The notes under the pieces: model-generated
The model's input: the letters and a program-made list of their open reading frames with translations, nothing else
Told to the model about the DNA's origin: nothing
Database searches by the model: none
Part shown: one piece after another, positions 56,055 through 64,000 of the stretch
Numbering within the stretch: position 1 is the stretch's first letter
How the letters are laid out: every line of letters starts with the position of its first letter
Position numbers and translations under genes: made by a program
Assembly (NCBI RefSeq): GCF_023715405.1
Contig: NZ_JAMBOC010000001.1
Span: 124,001 to 188,000, forward strand
Reading direction: 5' to 3'
Length of the DNA stretch: 64,000 nt
From: Solibacillus isronensis
GTDB taxonomy: Bacteria > Bacillota > Bacilli > Bacillales_A > Planococcaceae

Positions 56055-56828
56055 ATGGAGTTTCTAAGTTGGAAAGTAGAAGAAGGGGTCGCAATTGCAA
56101 CGATTTCAAGACCACCAGCAAATGCACTTTCACAAGGCTTAATCCAAGATGTGAATGCACTTTTAGACGCTGTAGAAGAAGATGAAAATGTACGTGTCAT
56201 CGTCTTGCATGGCGAAGGACGTTTCTTCTCTGCAGGTGCGGATATTAAAGAGTTTACGAGCGTACAGTCAGGAGAAGCATTTACTGGGTTGGCAAAAAAT
56301 GGACAAGATGTTTTCGAACGTATCGAAACATTCAGTAAACCGGTTATTGCCGCGATCCACGGTGCAGCATTAGGCGGCGGCTTGGAACTTGCAATGGGAT
56401 GCCATATGCGCTTTGTAACTGCATCGGCAAAATTAGGCTTACCAGAGCTTTCATTAGGCTTAATACCAGGATTTGCAGGAACACAGCGATTACCACGATA
56501 TGTTGGTGTAGCAAAAGCAGCGGAAATGATGTTTACAAGCGACCCGATTTCGGGGACTGAAGCTGTTGAATGGGGATTAGCAAACCGTGCTTTTTCCGAT
56601 GAAGAGCTGATGCCTGAAACATTGAAAATCGCTCAAAAAATTGCGAAAAAATCACCAATTGCTCTTAAAGCAGCGATCCAAATGCTGAATTACTCGAAAC
56701 CATCATCTTATTATGAGGGAGTAAATGCTGAAGCAAACAGCTTCGGTGAAGTATTTGTTTCTGAAGATGCTAAAGAAGGAATCCAAGCATTTATTGAAAA
56801 ACGTGAGCCAGTATTTACTGGCAAATAA
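56055..56828 (+). CDS. fadB: enoyl-CoA hydratase
   Basis: 257 residues, crotonase fold. Oxyanion-hole segments [13 protein letters not shown] and [16 protein letters not shown], catalytic Glu in [18 protein letters not shown] and a second in KAAEMM. Hydrates 2-enoyl-CoA in beta-oxidation. 14 bp after fadR, so same operon (ysiB position in B. subtilis). Confidence 0.93.
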   Translation: MEFLSWKVEEGVAIATISRPPANALSQGLIQDVNALLDAVEEDENVRVIVLHGEGRFFSAGADIKEFTSVQSGEAFTGLAKNGQDVFERIETFSKPVIAAIHGAALGGGLELAMGCHMRFVTASAKLGLPELSLGLIPGFAGTQRLPRYVGVAKAAEMMFTSDPISGTEAVEWGLANRAFSDEELMPETLKIAQKIAKKSPIALKAAIQMLNYSKPSSYYEGVNAEANSFGEVFVSEDAKEGIQAFIEKREPVFTGK

Positions 56829-56889
56829 AAAATGTATTCTTCCCTGTTTTTCGGGATTAAAATTAAAAAGCTTTTAGGAGGTCTAGATT

Positions 56890-57663
56890 ATGAATATTTT
56901 TGTATTAGTAAAGCGTACTTTTGACACAGAAGAAAAAATCGTCGTATCCGGCGGTAAAATTCAAGAAGATGGTGCAGAATTCATCATCAACCCATATGAT
57001 GAGTACGCAATTGAAGAAGCAATTCAAAAGCGCGACGCATTAGGCGGTAAAGTAACAGTTGTGACAATCGGTGGCGAAGATGCAGAAAAGCAATTACGTA
57101 CAGCTTTAGCAATGGGTGCCGATGAAGCGGTATTGATTAATACAGAAGATGATTTAGATGAGCTTGACCAGTATTCTTCAGCTTATATTTTAGCGGAATA
57201 TTTAAAAGACAAAGAAGCAGATTTAATTTTAGCAGGAAATGTAGCGATCGATGGTGGTTCAGGACAAGTTGGCCCGCGCTTAGCAGACCTGCTGGGCATT
57301 AACTACGTAACAACAATTACTTCATTGGAAATCGACGGCACGAACGTTAAGATTGTGCGTGATATCGAAGGGGACGCTGAAGTATTAGAAACATCTTTAC
57401 CATTATTAGTAACAGCTCAACAAGGTTTAAACGAGCCACGTTACCCATCTTTACCAGGTATTATGAAAGCGAAGAAAAAACCGCTTGCAGAACTGGAATT
57501 GGATGATTTAGATATCGATGAAGACGATGTTAAAGTAAAAGTAGAAACAGTTGAAATTTACTTACCGCCACAAAAAGCGGCTGGTCGTGTATTAGAAGGC
57601 GACCTTTCTGCACAGGTAAAAGAATTAGTAAACTTACTTCATAACGAAGCAAAAGTAGTCTAA
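56890..57663 (+). CDS. etfB: electron transfer flavoprotein beta subunit
   Basis: 257 residues. NIFVLVKRTFDTEEKI start and the family signature region VRDIEGDAEVLETSLPLLVTA. With EtfA it carries electrons from acyl-CoA dehydrogenases to the quinone pool. AGGAGG before ATG 56890. Operon with fadB and etfA. Confidence 0.95.
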   Translation: MNIFVLVKRTFDTEEKIVVSGGKIQEDGAEFIINPYDEYAIEEAIQKRDALGGKVTVVTIGGEDAEKQLRTALAMGADEAVLINTEDDLDELDQYSSAYILAEYLKDKEADLILAGNVAIDGGSGQVGPRLADLLGINYVTTITSLEIDGTNVKIVRDIEGDAEVLETSLPLLVTAQQGLNEPRYPSLPGIMKAKKKPLAELELDDLDIDEDDVKVKVETVEIYLPPQKAAGRVLEGDLSAQVKELVNLLHNEAKVV

Positions 57664-57719
57664 TAGAAGTCAACTAGAGTACGGAAATTTTTACGAAGAT
57701 GGTAATGGAGGGATATTCT

Positions 57720-58697
57720 ATGTCAAAGAAAGTTTTAGTGTTAGGTGAGGTTCGAGAAGGGAGCTTACGTAACGTTTCATTCGAAGCAATTGCAGCAGGT
57801 TTACAAATCGCTGACGGCGGTGAAGTAGTAGGTTTATTAGTAGGGGATGCAGTAGCTGGGTTAACGCAGGAATTAATCGCATATGGAGCGAGTCGTGTTA
57901 TTACAGTAGAACATCCGCACTTGAAAAACTATACATCTGACGGATACAGCCAAGCAATTTTAGCAGTAATAGAACAAGAAAATCCAGAAGCAATCGTTTT
58001 CGGTCATACTTCATTAGGTAAAGACTTATCACCAAAAATTGCTTCACGTTTACAATCCGGTTTAATTTCAGATGTTACGGAAATTCAGGGTGCTGGCGAT
58101 GATACAGTATTCGTCCGCCCAATCTATTCTGGTAAAGCATTTGAAAAAGTAAAAATCAAAGATGGTATTATTTTTGCGACAATCCGTCCAAACAATATTC
58201 CACCATTAGTAAAAGACGATTCTCGTACTGGTGAAGTATCATCAGTATCAGTTGATATTACAAATTTACGTACAATCATCAAAGAAGTTGTGCGCAAATC
58301 TACTGAAGGTGTAGACCTTTCAGAAGCGAAAGTAGTAGTTGCAGGTGGTCGTGGTGTTAAATCTGAAGAAGGTTTTGAGCCATTAAAAGAGCTTGCTAAT
58401 TTACTAGGTGGAGCAGTTGGCGCATCTCGTGGTGCTTGTGACGCTGAATATTGCGATTACTCATTACAAATCGGCCAAACTGGTAAAGTTGTAACACCTG
58501 ACCTATATATCGCAGCAGGAATTTCTGGTGCGATTCAGCATTTAGCTGGTATGTCGAACTCAAAAGTGATCGTTGCGATCAACAAAGATCCGGAAGCAAA
58601 TATCTTTAAAGTAGCAGACTACGGTATTGTTGGAGACTTATTCGAAGTAGTGCCAATGTTAATCGAAGAGTTTAAAGCACTTAAAGTAAATGCATAA
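57720..58697 (+). CDS. etfA: electron transfer flavoprotein alpha subunit
   Basis: 325 residues. N-terminal domain I, then the C-terminal FAD-binding domain with GGAVGASRGACDAEY, QIGQTGKVVTPDLYIAAGISGAIQH and INKDPEANIFKVADYGIVGD, the EtfA signature. GGAGGG (57707-57712) sets ATG 57720; an in-frame ATG at 57699 lies before that site. Last gene of the fad-etf operon. Confidence 0.96.
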   Translation: MSKKVLVLGEVREGSLRNVSFEAIAAGLQIADGGEVVGLLVGDAVAGLTQELIAYGASRVITVEHPHLKNYTSDGYSQAILAVIEQENPEAIVFGHTSLGKDLSPKIASRLQSGLISDVTEIQGAGDDTVFVRPIYSGKAFEKVKIKDGIIFATIRPNNIPPLVKDDSRTGEVSSVSVDITNLRTIIKEVVRKSTEGVDLSEAKVVVAGGRGVKSEEGFEPLKELANLLGGAVGASRGACDAEYCDYSLQIGQTGKVVTPDLYIAAGISGAIQHLAGMSNSKVIVAINKDPEANIFKVADYGIVGDLFEVVPMLIEEFKALKVNA

Positions 58698-58707
58698 AAA
58701 GCGATTA

Positions 58708-58740
58708 AGGGCTTCCTTCTTTTGAAGGGAGCCCTTTTTA
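58708..58740 (+). terminator. terminator of the fad-etf operon
   Basis: AAGGGCT...TCCTTC pairs with GAAGG...AGCCCTT, then TTTTT. Confidence 0.9.
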
Positions 58741-58940
58741 ATTTCCAAAGTGCTGTGGTATGGATGGTGCGAATGGTGATGGATTTCGTATAAAGCTTTA
58801 AAATGTTTAAATAAAGGGTATAAGTATTCTTATAACCTCAAAAAATGCTAATAAGTATCTATACGGCATCAGATACAACCGCTAAATTTGAGGTGTATTT
58901 ATATTCCCAAGCATTTTACTACTGTTTAATTGGGAAAACA

Positions 58941-58949
58941 TGCTATACT
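58941..58949 (+). promoter_or_regulatory. trxA extended -10 promoter
   Basis: TGCTATACT (58941-58949), an extended -10; no good -35 at 16-18 bp. The spacer from 58741 to here holds nothing else that I recognise. Confidence 0.55.
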
Positions 58950-58982
58950 ACAACCATATGTTATTTAAGGAGGCTATTTAAT

Positions 58983-59297
58983 ATGGCAATTGTACACGCG
59001 ACAGATCAAACTTTCCCACAAGAAATTTCAAACGGCACAGTTTTAGTAGACTTTTGGGCTACTTGGTGCGGACCATGTAAAATGATCGCTCCAGTTCTTG
59101 AAGAATTAGATACAGAAATCGGTAACGATGTTAAAATCGTGAAAGTGGATGTTGATAACAACCAAGTTACTGCTGCAGAATACCAAATCATGTCAATTCC
59201 TTCATTACTATTATTCGTAGATGGTGAAGTAAAAGCAAAAACTGCTGGCTTCATGCCAAAAGAAGCGTTAATTGATTTCATTAACGACAACAAATAA
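58983..59297 (+). CDS. trxA: thioredoxin
   Basis: 104 residues, active site WCGPC (~29-33), cis-Pro in MSIPSLLLF. General protein disulfide reductase of the cytosol. AAGGAGG (58967-58973) sets ATG 58983; the upstream open frame to 58845 is not used. Own promoter and terminator; B. subtilis also has trxA between etfA and uvrC. Confidence 0.97.
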   Translation: MAIVHATDQTFPQEISNGTVLVDFWATWCGPCKMIAPVLEELDTEIGNDVKIVKVDVDNNQVTAAEYQIMSIPSLLLFVDGEVKAKTAGFMPKEALIDFINDNK

Positions 59298-59343
59298 TTA
59301 AACCTCTGGCCACTCATATGACCAAGGAATAATTGATATGTTG

Positions 59344-59378
59344 AAAGCCGTATGCCATACAAGGTGTACGGCTTTTTT
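59344..59378 (+). terminator. terminator after trxA
   Basis: AAAGCCGTA (59344-59352) pairs with TACGGCTTT (59367-59375), T-run to follow. Confidence 0.88.
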
Positions 59379-59432
59379 CTTATACCTTAATCAGTTAAAC
59401 TATAGGAAAGGACATATTAGACAGGTGAGAAT

Positions 59433-61223
59433 ATGAATGCAATCATTAAAGCAAAACTAGAAATACTACCGAATGAATCAGGTTGCTATATTATGAAAGA
59501 CCGTCAAGGCACGATTATTTACGTTGGTAAGGCTAAAGTATTGAAAAATCGAGTGCGTTCTTACTTTACGGGAAGTCATGACGGTAAAACTGCGAGACTA
59601 GTTAGTGAGATTGAAGACTTCGAGTATATTGTGACTTCAAGTGATTTGGAAGCTCTTATACTGGAGCTGAATCTAATTAAGCTTCATGATCCGAAATATA
59701 ATGTGAAACTAACGGATGATAAAACGTATCCTTATATAAAAATAACGAATGAACGATACCCACGTATTATTACGACAAGAAAAGTGAAGAAGGATAAAGC
59801 AAAATATTTCGGTCCGTATCCGAATGCCTATGCGGCAAACGAAACGCGGAAATTACTGGACCGATTGTATCCGCTTCGTAAATGTACACATCTGCCTAAC
59901 CAGGTGTGTCTGTACTATCACTTAGGTCAATGTTTGGCACCGTGTGTAAAAGATATTGAAAAACAAGTGTATGACGAAATGATTGATGAGATTTCGAAGT
60001 TTTTAAACGGGGGCGTTGAAGAAATACAACAAGACCTTCAGCAAAAAATGATGGATGCTGCCGAAAATCTGGAGTTTGAGCGGGCAAAGGAATTCCGGGA
60101 TTTGATTGCTCATATCGATCAAATTATGGAAAAGCAAAAAATCGTCACGGATGATTTGAGCAACCGGGATGTATTTGGCTATGCAGTAGAAAAAGGCTGG
60201 ATGTGTGTCCAGGTGTTTTTCGTGCGTCAAGGCAAACTCATTGAGCGGGATGTCTCGATTTTCCCGATTTATAATGAGCCGGAAGAGGAATTTTTAACAT
60301 TCGTCGGCCGTTTTTACGAACAGCCGCATCATTTATTGCCAAAGGAAATTTTTGTGCCAAAGTCGATTGACGAAACAATTTTACAAAAACTGCTGGATGT
60401 GAAGGTGCTGACACCGAAGCGCGGTTCCAAAAAAGAGCTTGTTGATCTAGCAATGAAAAACGCGGAAATCGCCATTCATGAGAAGTTCCAATTGATTGAA
60501 CGTCAAGAAGAGCGGACAGTCGGCGCTTGTGAAGCACTTGCTGAAGCGATGCAAATTCCATTGCCGCTAAGAATAGAGGCTTTTGATAACAGTCATATGC
60601 ACGGTGCGGATCCGGTTTCGGCGATGGTTGTTTTTATAGACGGGAAGCCTGCGAAAAAGGAATACCGGAAATATAAAACAAGGGAAGCGGCCAAACATGA
60701 TGACTATGGTGCGATGCAGGAAGTTATTCGACGTCGTTACACACGTGTACTGCGGGAAAATCTGCCATTGCCTGATCTGATTCTTATCGACGGAGGAAAA
60801 GGACAAATGGAAGTCGCACGTGAAGTCATTGAAGACGAGCTTGGGTTAGTCATTCCGATAGCAGGATTGGCTAAAGACGAAAAGCACAATACGTCCCAGC
60901 TATTATTTGGTACGCCTCCGGAAGTTGTCCCATTAAAGCGTACAAGTGACGGTTTCTATTTATTGCAGCGCATTCAAGATGAGGTACACCGATTTGCGAT
61001 TACATTTTTACGTCAGCAACATCAGACGAATGCCATCACTTCAGTTCTTGATGGGATTGAAGGTGTAGGTCCGAAGCGGAAACAGCAACTCATGAAGTAT
61101 TTTGGATCAGTAAAAAAAATCCGCGAGGCAAGCGAATTGCAGCTGCAGGAGTCCGGTGTGCCGGCAAAGCTGGCGGATATCATATATCGGCATTTTCATG
61201 AAGCACCATTGAATAAAGAATAA
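59433..61223 (+). CDS. uvrC: excinuclease ABC subunit C
   Basis: 596 residues. GIY-YIG 3'-incision domain (~12-95, [16 protein letters not shown]), UVR domain (~205, [16 protein letters not shown]), RNase H-like 5'-incision domain (~360-530: [20 protein letters not shown]) and C-terminal helix-hairpin-helix pair ([17 protein letters not shown]). Makes both cuts in nucleotide excision repair. Odd: where the RNase H-like site usually has a conserved [FYG]HR, the sequence is FLR (Leu526), although the preceding EVHRFAI (His519) is normal. Start ATG 59433 after AGGTGAG. Confidence 0.95.
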   Translation: MNAIIKAKLEILPNESGCYIMKDRQGTIIYVGKAKVLKNRVRSYFTGSHDGKTARLVSEIEDFEYIVTSSDLEALILELNLIKLHDPKYNVKLTDDKTYPYIKITNERYPRIITTRKVKKDKAKYFGPYPNAYAANETRKLLDRLYPLRKCTHLPNQVCLYYHLGQCLAPCVKDIEKQVYDEMIDEISKFLNGGVEEIQQDLQQKMMDAAENLEFERAKEFRDLIAHIDQIMEKQKIVTDDLSNRDVFGYAVEKGWMCVQVFFVRQGKLIERDVSIFPIYNEPEEEFLTFVGRFYEQPHHLLPKEIFVPKSIDETILQKLLDVKVLTPKRGSKKELVDLAMKNAEIAIHEKFQLIERQEERTVGACEALAEAMQIPLPLRIEAFDNSHMHGADPVSAMVVFIDGKPAKKEYRKYKTREAAKHDDYGAMQEVIRRRYTRVLRENLPLPDLILIDGGKGQMEVAREVIEDELGLVIPIAGLAKDEKHNTSQLLFGTPPEVVPLKRTSDGFYLLQRIQDEVHRFAITFLRQQHQTNAITSVLDGIEGVGPKRKQQLMKYFGSVKKIREASELQLQESGVPAKLADIIYRHFHEAPLNKE

Positions 61224-61258
61224 TGGTGTGCTAATATATAAGACAATTCAATATTTAC

Positions 61259-61412
61259 TAAGATAGAGGCGCAGTATTCAACAGTAAATTGCTCGAGGAA
61301 GAACAATTCCATTGACAGCAATCGAAAGGGGACCCTGCCGAAGTGAAGTGCGTATTGTTCGCGCAGTTTGCTGGTTTTGCATTTAAGAGATGTAAAACTG
61401 TCAGAGCTTTAT
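61259..61412 (+). promoter_or_regulatory. lysine riboswitch (L-box)
   Basis: The L-box core elements appear in order: AGATAGAGGCGC (61261-61272), GAAAGGGGA...GCCGAAGTG (61324-61344), GCTGG...GCATT (61370-61384) and ATGTAAAACTGTC (61390-61402), as in the B. subtilis lysC leader. Lysine binding promotes the terminator at 61461-61496. Confidence 0.93.
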
Positions 61413-61460
61413 GTTCTGGAGGGCTATCCTGAAAAACTTATAATTATTATTTGTATTGAC

Positions 61461-61496
61461 GGCGGCTTTCCATGAACATGGGAAGTCGTCTTTTTG
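61461..61496 (+). terminator. riboswitch expression-platform terminator
   Basis: GGCGGCTTTCC (61461-61471) pairs with GGGAAGTCGTC (61480-61490) using some G-U pairs, then TTTTTG. Confidence 0.88.
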
Positions 61497-61520
61497 TTTA
61501 CAATTTAAGGAGGGAAAAGA

Positions 61521-62753
61521 ATGGAGACAGTTGTAGTAAAGTTTGGCGGTCCGGCATTGACTACACCGGAAAAAATCGTACAGGTAGCCAAAAAAGTGAT
61601 AAAAGAGCAAGGACGTGGCATAAACTTAGTCGTTGTCGTTTCTTCAATACCCGCTATACGACGAGAATTGAGACAATATGCTGCTGAAATTACCGATGAG
61701 CCGTCGAAACGGGAAATGGATGCACTGGCCTCTTCAGCAACACAAATAACTAGTGCAATGCTTGCAATGGCAATTCAGGAGCATGGAGGTAAAGCTGTGT
61801 CACTTGCTGGATGGCAAACAGGTATTCATACTAATCAAAAACATGGCAACGCACGAATCGATCATGTGGATAGTAAACGAATTCAGGAACATTTGGCATT
61901 AGGTGAAATCGTCGTAGTAGCAGGTTTTCAAGGAGTTACGGGGACAGACAATATTTCAACATTCGGCAAAGGGGGTTCTGAAACTTCAGCAGTTGCACTT
62001 GCGGTTGCCCTCGAAGCAGAGCGTGTCGAGATTTTTTCATCAGTTGAAGGGATTTTCACGGCAGACCCAGAAATTGTAAAAGGATCTAGGAAACTACCGG
62101 AAGTTTCTTATGATGAGATGTTGGAATTTGCAAATTTAGGGGCTAAAATTTTGCACCCACGTGCGGTTGAACTTGCCAAAAAATACAATATATCGCTCAT
62201 TGTACGCTCTTTCGTACAGGACGTGGAAGGCACTTTTATTAAAGGGGATGTAGACATGGAGAAAAACTTACTTGTACGCGGGGTAGCTTACGAATCGGAT
62301 ATTATTCGTTTGACGATCGGCTATGATTCTTATGAAACCGCGTCATTGGCAGAAGTGTTTAGTGTTTTAGCAGAAAATGATATCAATGTGGATATTATTG
62401 TTCAAGCAGTCATTGATGGCGTGAAGCCGACCATTTCCTTTACAATTTCCAAAGATGAGTTTGCGGAAGCTTTACGGGTACTGGAAACTAGTAAATTGTC
62501 ACTTGGGTTTAGTTTTGCAGATTTTGAAGTAGGTTTAGCGAAAGTATCTATTATCGGTTCTGCGATGGCATCCAATCCGGGGGTTGCGGCTCGCATGTTT
62601 GCACGCTTAGGTCGCGAACATATTCCTGTAAAAATGGTCAGCACTTCGGAAATTAAAGTTTCTGTCGTTGTACCACAGGAAGAAATGGTTCGTGCTGCGA
62701 ATGTGCTGCATGAGGAATTCAATTTGGCGATGAAAGAAGTAACCGCTTCTTAA
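61521..62753 (+). CDS. lysC: aspartokinase II-like protein (LysC), alpha subunit; catalytic signatures altered
   Basis: 410 residues, collinear with B. subtilis LysC (408): amino-acid kinase domain (~1-240) and two ACT domains. Aspartokinase makes aspartyl phosphate, first step to lysine, DAP, threonine and methionine. Several normally invariant kinase residues are changed: KFGGTS is KFGGPA (7-12), the SAMGxxTDEL loop is SSIPAIRREL (41-50), the aspartate-site GEQ is ATQ (73-75) and TDV is SSV (173-175). The ACT part (SNPGVAARMF, MVSTSEIKVSVVV) is normal. So it may be catalytically weak or dead. Controlled by the L-box upstream; AGGAGGG precedes the ATG. Confidence 0.85.
   Translation: METVVVKFGGPALTTPEKIVQVAKKVIKEQGRGINLVVVVSSIPAIRRELRQYAAEITDEPSKREMDALASSATQITSAMLAMAIQEHGGKAVSLAGWQTGIHTNQKHGNARIDHVDSKRIQEHLALGEIVVVAGFQGVTGTDNISTFGKGGSETSAVALAVALEAERVEIFSSVEGIFTADPEIVKGSRKLPEVSYDEMLEFANLGAKILHPRAVELAKKYNISLIVRSFVQDVEGTFIKGDVDMEKNLLVRGVAYESDIIRLTIGYDSYETASLAEVFSVLAENDINVDIIVQAVIDGVKPTISFTISKDEFAEALRVLETSKLSLGFSFADFEVGLAKVSIIGSAMASNPGVAARMFARLGREHIPVKMVSTSEIKVSVVVPQEEMVRAANVLHEEFNLAMKEVTAS
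62256..62753 (+). CDS. lysC: LysC beta subunit from internal in-frame start
   Basis: AAAGGGG (62241-62247) stands 8 nt before ATG 62256, codon 246 of lysC, giving a 165-residue ACT-only protein that starts MEKNLLVRG. In B. subtilis the beta subunit starts at the equivalent Met (MEQNL-type). So alpha and beta are probably both made from this mRNA. Confidence 0.75.
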   Translation: MEKNLLVRGVAYESDIIRLTIGYDSYETASLAEVFSVLAENDINVDIIVQAVIDGVKPTISFTISKDEFAEALRVLETSKLSLGFSFADFEVGLAKVSIIGSAMASNPGVAARMFARLGREHIPVKMVSTSEIKVSVVVPQEEMVRAANVLHEEFNLAMKEVTAS

Positions 62754-62759
62754 AGTAAT

Positions 62760-62799
62760 AGCTGGAAATGAGCTGTAGTAGCTTATTTCCAGCTTTTTA
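62760..62799. terminator. terminator between lysC and yslB
   Basis: AGCTGGAAAT-GAGCT and AGCTT-ATTTCCAGCT form a stem ending in TTTTTAT. Confidence 0.9.
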
Positions 62800-62848
62800 T
62801 TGAGTAAATTTGCTGCTTCAGCAATAGTTGTTTATTATAAGTTGAAGG

Positions 62849-63265
62849 CTAAATTTTCTCTTTTAAATCCCATTTTAACGTAAATTTTACGACATGTTTG
62901 TCATTATCTTTTTCTTCATAGCATTCCGTCAAATAGCCTAGCTGCTTTTGTTTCTGCTCTGCTAAAAAGCCAGCTTCAAGACGGAAGCAACGTTGTACAA
63001 TATTGAGTGGCACTTCCTCTGTTGTCAAAAGTATGTAATGAAGTTCGTCCTTCGTTTCTTTTTCCAGAACTAACTGACCCCAGCCAGCTTCCATAAAAAA
63101 GGAAGGGAGTTCATCCATTGAAAATAATGGGAACTTTCTTGCAATTTCTTTACCTGCCCAATATAAAACATCTTCTTCATGCTTACCTAGAATAGAAGGA
63201 AGAAGATGGTCACGAATGATTTCGTAGCCAAAAGTTGGAATCGTTTTCATTTTGTACCCTTCCAT
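62849..63265 (-). CDS. yslB: DUF2507 protein, YslB-like
   Basis: 138 residues. Resembles B. subtilis YslB: FGYEIIRDHLLPSILG, LYWAGKEIARKFPL, FFMEAGWGQL and FRLEAGFLAEQ match conserved blocks, a fold related to the V4R/heme-NO-binding-like DUF2507 group. Function unknown. AGAGG (63274-63278, reverse) supports ATG 63265; ATG 63250 with GAAGGG before it is an alternative and an upstream extension to 63304 is less likely. Same place (lysC-yslB-sdhC) as in B. subtilis. Confidence 0.85.
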   Translation of the reverse strand: MEGYKMKTIPTFGYEIIRDHLLPSILGKHEEDVLYWAGKEIARKFPLFSMDELPSFFMEAGWGQLVLEKETKDELHYILLTTEEVPLNIVQRCFRLEAGFLAEQKQKQLGYLTECYEEKDNDKHVVKFTLKWDLKEKI

Positions 63266-63398
63266 ATAAAAAACCTCTTTCATAAATTTTCTTATAATTT
63301 TCATTCTTTCATGAAGAAATGAGTTATAAGCAGAAAAAACGGTTCTTAAAACAGCGTAAAACCGTCTTTAAAATGATTATAAAATATCCTGCGTTGCC

Positions 63399-63427
63399 TT
63401 GACGCTAGTATCTGTTGAGAGTACAAT
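63399..63427 (+). promoter_or_regulatory. sdh operon promoter
   Basis: TTGACG (63399-63404), 17 bp, TACAAT (63422-63427), ~100 bp before sdhC. Confidence 0.8.
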
Positions 63428-63536
63428 GGACATGTCATAATATTGTACCATGATGAAATGCGCAGTCAACATCCCAACTTTTACAATTTTGAGGCGTTGC
63501 GCATGTGTATTTCAAGTACTAAGGGGGGTAACAGTT

Positions 63537-64000
63537 TTGTCGAAAGATCGTGAATTTTTATGGCGCCGCTTACACTCGTTATTAGGTGTAGTTCCTGTCG
63601 GGTTGTTCTTGGTGTTCCACTTATTTCTGAACTTCACTGCAGTTGGCGGTGAAGAAACTTACAATAACGCAACAGGTGTTATGGAATTACTTCCACACTC
63701 GTTATTGTTAGCGATGGAATGGATCATTATCTATATTCCATTAATGTTCCACGGATTCTATGGAGTGTATATTGCTTTCACTGCAACATACAATACTGGA
63801 CGTTTCAGCACATTCCGTAACTGGATGTTTGCATTGCAACGTTTCACAGGTATTTTCCTTGTAGTCTTCATTGCGTGGCATATTTTCCAAACACGTATCC
63901 AAAAAGCATTAGGTGCTGAAGTTGAATTTAATATGATGGTTGAAATCGTTGACAATCCATTAATGTTAGTATTCTACATCTTAGGTATCGTTTCAGCAGC
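63537..64000 (+). CDS. sdhC: succinate dehydrogenase cytochrome b558 subunit, N-terminal part, TTG start
   Basis: First 154 codons; the 3' end lies beyond the window. SdhC anchors succinate:menaquinone reductase in the membrane and binds two b haems. Seen: REFLWRRLHSLLGVVPVGLF (His in helix 1), MFHGFYGVYIAFTATYNTG, RNWMFALQRFTGIF and AWHIFQTRI, with the axial His residues of B. subtilis SdhC. AAGGGGGG (63521-63528) lies 8 nt before TTG 63537, and no ATG fits. sdhA and sdhB are expected downstream. Confidence 0.93.
   Translation, partial: MSKDREFLWRRLHSLLGVVPVGLFLVFHLFLNFTAVGGEETYNNATGVMELLPHSLLLAMEWIIIYIPLMFHGFYGVYIAFTATYNTGRFSTFRNWMFALQRFTGIFLVVFIAWHIFQTRIQKALGAEVEFNMMVEIVDNPLMLVFYILGIVSA

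Noticed and set aside
58845..58982. Upstream extension of thioredoxin
   Set aside because: Contains the promoter and ribosome site; thioredoxin has its normal 104 residues from 58983.
1..64000. CRISPR array, tRNA/rRNA genes, insertion sequences, prophage or toxin-antitoxin modules
   Set aside because: No regularly spaced repeats, no cloverleaf or rRNA segments, no transposase, integrase or phage structural genes were recognised.

Overview
The window is a stretch of low-GC Gram-positive chromosome from an endospore former. Spore genes (sspI, a gerA-type operon), AGGAGG ribosome sites, T-boxes and an L-box place it in Bacillales. The gene order resembles the B. subtilis coaE-gapB-nrdR-dnaB-dnaI-thrS, infC-rpmI-rplT-ysdA-ysdB-ysdC, sspI-ysgA-pheST and rnhC-zapA-cvpA-polX-mutS2-yshE-lcfA-fadR-fadB-etfBA-trxA-uvrC-lysC-yslB-sdhC blocks. 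Protein style and a dispersed GTTGATT...AATCAAC repeat suggest Planococcaceae (Solibacillus/Lysinibacillus type); the genus is inference. No tRNA, rRNA, IS, prophage or CRISPR was seen.

Layout: 1-8.3 kb holds the tail of coaE, gapB, nrdR, primosome loader genes dnaB and dnaI, and T-box-controlled thrS. 8.4-16 kb holds a Mn catalase, the L20-autoregulated infC-rpmI-rplT operon and ysdA/B/C, interrupted by an AhpD-like gene, an EcsAB-like ABC pair and a dUTPase. 16-22 kb holds a gerA-type germinant receptor operon, a CoxG-like protein and a lone argF followed by a strongly structured 3' RNA. 22-31.7 kb holds sspI, ysgA, the qoxABCD quinol oxidase operon and T-box-controlled pheST. 31.7-46.3 kb is an accessory block between pheT and rnhC: membrane protein, isochorismatase-fold hydrolase, ECF S component, amino-acid permease, a BusR-like regulator with the opuA glycine-betaine operon, a CofE-like orphan with a LysR regulator, dbpA, a TetR/MFS pair and a VOC protein. 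46.3-64 kb is the conserved rnhC to sdhC block: division, repair, fatty acid beta-oxidation with electron transfer flavoprotein, thioredoxin, uvrC, an L-box lysC and the start of the succinate dehydrogenase operon.

The main departures from textbook versions are these. DnaB has about 915 residues with five tandem C-terminal modules. The L-box aspartokinase has lost several catalytic signature residues but keeps its ACT part and internal beta start. UvrC lacks a conserved histidine of its C-terminal nuclease. The opuA promoter carries a symmetric four-half-site operator beside a BusR-like gene. A perfect 36-bp palindrome before fadR looks like both an operator and a terminator for lcfA. The argF 3' region forms a chain of hairpins with GGA in most loops. 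A 26-residue membrane peptide gene follows yshE.
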